Source: Sphaeramia orbicularis
Lineage: Eukaryota; Chordata; Actinopteri; Kurtiformes; Apogonidae
Length of the DNA: 64,000 nucleotides
Assembly (NCBI RefSeq): GCF_902148855.1
Contig: NC_043957.1
Span: forward strand, 56,444,627-56,508,626
Direction: 5' to 3'
The notes beneath the pieces are model-generated. The model was not told the DNA's origin. It saw only the letters and a list, made by a program, of their open reading frames with translations, and did not search any database. A program made the position numbers and the translations under genes. Positions 61,035-64,000 of this stretch are shown piece after piece; position 1 is the stretch's first letter, and every line of letters starts with the position of its first letter.

Positions 61035-61178
61035 CTGTAAAGTTGCAAACCTCTGCGCTTGGTGCAGTCAGTGTGTCGGGTGTCAGAGCTTAAAGTCTTT
61101 GAGATTCCTTTGGAACCTCTTTGTCCGGCATGCGGCGTTACTGAATCTCTAAAACGGGAGGGGAGGACTTTGTCACTC

Positions 61179-61297
61179 GCTTACGGCCATACCACCCTGA
61201 ACACGCCCGATCTCGTCTGATCTCGGAAGCTAAGCAGGGTCGGGCCTGGTCAGTACTTGGATGGGAGACCGCCTGGGAATACCAGGTGCTGTAAGCT
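61179..61297 (+). rRNA. 5S ribosomal RNA, copy 3
   Basis: 119 nt, the same sequence as copy 1, with intact A and C boxes and a TTTT terminator. Confidence 0.95.
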
Positions 61298-61932
61298 TTT
61301 ATACTTTTCGGTGTGACCAGCAGAGGCCGCTGCTGCTTCCAGTAACAAACAGCCTATCAACAAGAGAAAAATACCAATGAATTCCTTCCTGAAAAACCAA
61401 AGCTATGAGGGCGACAGACGCCAAAGCCTCCCAGTCTTTGTGAACAGGAGACGACTGAAACTTTTCACCTCGATTGGTCTTCGTAGAGAAGATTTCTCTT
61501 TGGGAACTCTTTGTGAAGAGGCGACAATTGAAACTTTTCACCTCGATTGGTCTTCGTAGAGAAGATTTCTCTGTGGGAACATTTTTCTTTTTTTTTTTTT
61601 CCACTCTGAACCTCTCCTTTCTTTGGATTCGTTCAGTGTGGACAAAGGAAACGTATTGGAGTTTGGAAAGGGCTTAACGGAAACAGTGAAGACTTATGGT
61701 GGCGGCGAGGGGGGTTTGTCTCGACTGATTTCGGCTGGAAAGGGGGTCAAACGGCTGAAGCCGCAACAGCACCGCCCTTTCCTTCTCGTGTCTTTCCTTT
61801 CCACGCATCCAGACTTTTGGTCCCTGTCTCTGGGGCACTCTCTGAGTTTTGGAGTGAATCGGCGGATCTTTTTCTCCCGTCGATGGGTGAAGCAGCGGCG
61901 CCCTGGACTGGGCACGCAAGAAAAGGGTCAAA

Positions 61933-62050
61933 GCTTACAGCACCCGGTGGTCCCAGGCGGTCTCCTGTCCAAGTACTGACCAGGCCCGACCCTCCTTTGC
62001 TTCCGAGATCAGACGAGTTCGGGCGTGTCCAGGGTGGTATGGCCGTAAGC
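61933..62050 (-). pseudogene. 5S rRNA relic, array copy 3
   Basis: As the copy at 58863; 118 nt on the minus strand. Confidence 0.85.
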
Positions 62051-62418
62051 CGGGGCGACTGTCATATTCACCCTCTTTATAGATTTAATCACACCCAAGC
62101 AGCAGGTTTTCCACTAATTTTTCCGGCGTGTCAAGTCTGAGTCACTCAGCGTCAAAGTGGCAAAGGACAAGCAAAGTGATGTAAATAATCTCTAAAAGAG
62201 TGCAGGTGAACATACCAGCCTGGAAAGAATCCACCAAAAGCGTGGAACCAAGCTGGAAGTAGCCGTTTTTGTGTATATTCAGTGTCTGAAGGAAGCGGGA
62301 ATGTGGCGGTTGGACGCTTACGGCCACGGTGAAAGCAAAGTTTCACCAGGTAACCCTCAGATGCGTTGTGACGCCATGGTTTTGCTCTCCTCCTGTAATG
62401 TCTTCTATCTCTGTAATG

Positions 62419-63130
62419 CAGTGGCGGACCGCGCATTTCACTCCGAGGCCTTCAGTAGTGCTCTGTCTGAATCAATCCACCCCTTAAAAACTATTTTATG
62501 GTTCTGAAACCCATCTTATTATGCAGAAGTGCAGTATAAAAGAGCCGTAGCGTCGCAGATCGATAACTCCTGTAGCCAGAAGAAATGCCTTTACTGAACA
62601 AACAAAGCCGGGGTGCACAATTCTCCTTCTCCTCCAGCTACAGCTGCGGCACACAGTAAAAAACATCAATAATAGCCTCATTAACTTGCAATATGATTTA
62701 GGAAAACAGCAACATTTTACCCACCAAAAATTTTGGATTCTTGGCACACTAAATCCATCCTCCTTTCTTTCCTCAGAAAGAGTTCAACTACTCTGTCGTA
62801 CAGATTATCCGTGCGGGTACCGGGGGTACCGGTTGTAGTTAGTGGAGTGAAAGTGACGGATAAATCCTTTTCCTGGTTGTGACCGGCTTGCTAGCTTCGG
62901 AACTGCGCGACCTTTCTTAGCCGCGTCCAGCTTTCCTTGAAAAGTCCGCCTTGAAAATGGCTTTGACAATGAATCTGCAACCAAATCCATTCCCTCTCCT
63001 CCTTCAGCCATTGTGGGTTGACAAAACAGCTACGAAACCGACGCAACTGTACTTTTGTTCATGCAGCTCGCTACAGATGCAGTTTGCTAGCTTTTGCTTC
63101 TTCGACTATCCAATCAAAGGGTGTAAATAC
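62419..63130 (-). mobile_element. hAT element in 5S spacer, truncated right-edge copy
   Basis: Begins CAGTGGCGGACCGC after CTGTAATG and carries the remnant ORF at 63011-62805. It loses homology after TTTGCTAGC at 63093, with a short recovery to 63130. The right half, ACCTCC repeat and next 5S gene are absent. Confidence 0.8.
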
Positions 63131-63139
63131 ATATGATGA

Positions 63140-63262
63140 GAATCGGGGTTGGATTAAATAAGTTTTTCTTCTTCCCACGCCTTTTCGAGTATAGATGAAT
63201 GATTTTCCAATTTTGAATTTGCATGTATTTTGTAAATGCTCGAAATAAACAAACAAATGAAA
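63140..63262 (+). mobile_element. LINE 3' tail
   Basis: CTTCTTCCCACGCCTTTTCG then ATGCTCGAAATAAACAAACA, related to the tail at 23100-23225. It directly abuts the end of the 5S array. Confidence 0.65.
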
Positions 63263-63689
63263 TTACATGAAATGAATGGGTCTGGTGCCATCCATTATGA
63301 TCCTGGAATAGGGAAACATCCTCTGGTTTGGCTAGTTCATCTTTCCTTTAAATAGACTCAGATCTGGCTCACAGGATATGCATAATTCTCCTTCTTTTTG
63401 CTATAAATGTAACAAAGGTTTGAAAGTCCTCCTCACTATATTTTGAAACAACAACGTTTGAGCTACAAATACATGTTGGAAATGACCAGTCCTTATTCAG
63501 TCTTTGAAAGTGCCCCTTTTCTTCATAGGTATTCAGTCATTTTAGAGTCATGAGTCACCTCCTCATATATAGATATTACATCAAAAACAACTTTTCTCTT
63601 GACACTGTTCTTCAGAATCATGGTTGTGTATCCTGCTCTAACTTCCATCCAACATAAGTGTGATTCATTTAAAGAAATACATGATATAC

Positions 63690-64000
63690 TTTTTAATCTC
63701 GTTTCAAAAAGTTTATTAGGGAGCATTAAGATTGCACTCTGGAGCAATGGAAGACAGTCCTGTGGCGTGATGAGCCCAGATTTAGCCTGTTCCAGAGGGA
63801 TGGGCACATCAGGGTAAGAACAGAGGTTGATGAAGTGAGTACCCATGATGCCTTGTGCCTATCCTATAAGCCTTTTGGGACTGTGCTCTGATCTGGGGTT
63901 GCTGCAGTTGGTTCAGGTCTAGGTTCAGTAACATTGCATGTCCAAAGAATTAGTTCAGCTGAATCTGAATAAACTGAATGAACAGATTATTCCATCCCTG
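63690..64000 (+). mobile_element. Tc1/mariner transposase fragment, runs off the window
   Basis: In one frame from about 63741 the text reads QWKTVLWRDEPRFSLFQRDG, HIRVRTEVDE. This is the part of the Tc1 DDE domain around the second catalytic Asp (WRDE), followed by weaker matches to the edge. The frame is interrupted after that. Confidence 0.65.

Larger units (their letters stand above)
53698..63130 (+). repeat. 5S rDNA-containing tandem array, about 3.07-kb units
   Basis: The plus-strand 5S genes start at 55039, 58110 and 61179, giving periods of 3071 and 3069 bp. Two full units (55158-58228 and 58229-61297) are nearly identical. The left edge (53698-55157) is a diverged unit with an internal deletion at about 54059. 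The right edge is a partial unit that fades out at 63093-63130. Order in a unit: spacer with a 73-bp duplication, minus 5S relic, hAT element with inner ACCTCC repeat, 144-bp pre-5S spacer, plus 5S. Confidence 0.92.

Noticed and set aside
55407-62436. Repeated open frames of 60-143 codons in the 5S-linked units
   Set aside because: They are the same spacer read in several frames, including across the 5S relic. None has codon or domain character except the short hAT transposase start on the minus strand.
53698-63130. CRISPR-like or satellite reading of the array
   Set aside because: The period is about 3 kb and the unit contains 5S genes and a transposon; the array is rDNA-linked.

Overview
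The window looks like teleost (ray-finned fish) nuclear DNA. It is AT-rich, with intron-split genes that have GT/AG junctions. It carries a ladderlectin/nattectin-type C-type lectin gene, a fish-type single-exon TRIM gene, and dense fish repeats (L2-, Tx1/L1- and Rex-like LINE tails, hAT and TTAA-target MITEs, Tc1 remnants). There is no bacterial gene architecture. The species cannot be named from the sequence.

Layout. 0-5.9 kb is repeat: the 3' end of an L2 LINE, a long-inverted-repeat element split by a TTAA-target MITE, and a Tx1/L1-type LINE tail inserted in another LINE tail. 5.9-25.4 kb holds two tandem, same-strand genes that I read as paralogues of the N-terminal half of ZNF318 (about 657 aa, and at least 570 aa). 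Both end before the C2H2 fingers of the mammalian protein. Their introns and the gap between them are filled with L2/LINE fragments, hAT MITEs and TTAA MITEs. 25.4-35 kb is mostly repeat, with three hAT MITE copies of one family and an old diverged copy of a 5S-rDNA-linked unit at 28.2-30.7 kb. 35.3-37.2 kb is an intact single-exon TRIM (RING, B-boxes, coiled coil, PRY-SPRY). 37.8-41.5 kb is further MITEs and hAT elements. 42-45.5 kb on the minus strand is a nine-coding-exon C-type lectin gene with TATA box, signal peptide and an acidic linker built from four phase-1 mini-exons. 46-53.7 kb holds MITEs, a Tc1 fragment and a degenerate C2H2-finger gene of a multi-copy fish family.

53.7-63.1 kb is a tandem array of about 3.07-kb units. 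Each full unit has an intact 119-nt 5S rRNA gene on the plus strand and a diverged 5S relic on the minus strand. Each also has a 1.69-kb hAT-type element with 8-bp target duplications, itself carrying a roughly 590-bp 'ACCTCC' repeat. This nested 5S/hAT/ACCTCC structure, and the older 28-31 kb copy that lacks the inner insertion, are the most interesting things in the window. The last 300 bp enter a Tc1/mariner transposase fragment that runs off the edge.

The genes do not form a shared pathway. The TRIM and the lectin are both of immune-type families. The ZNF318-like pair is presumably nuclear. The 5S genes are RNA polymerase III units. Family assignments rest on recognition of motifs, not on database searches.
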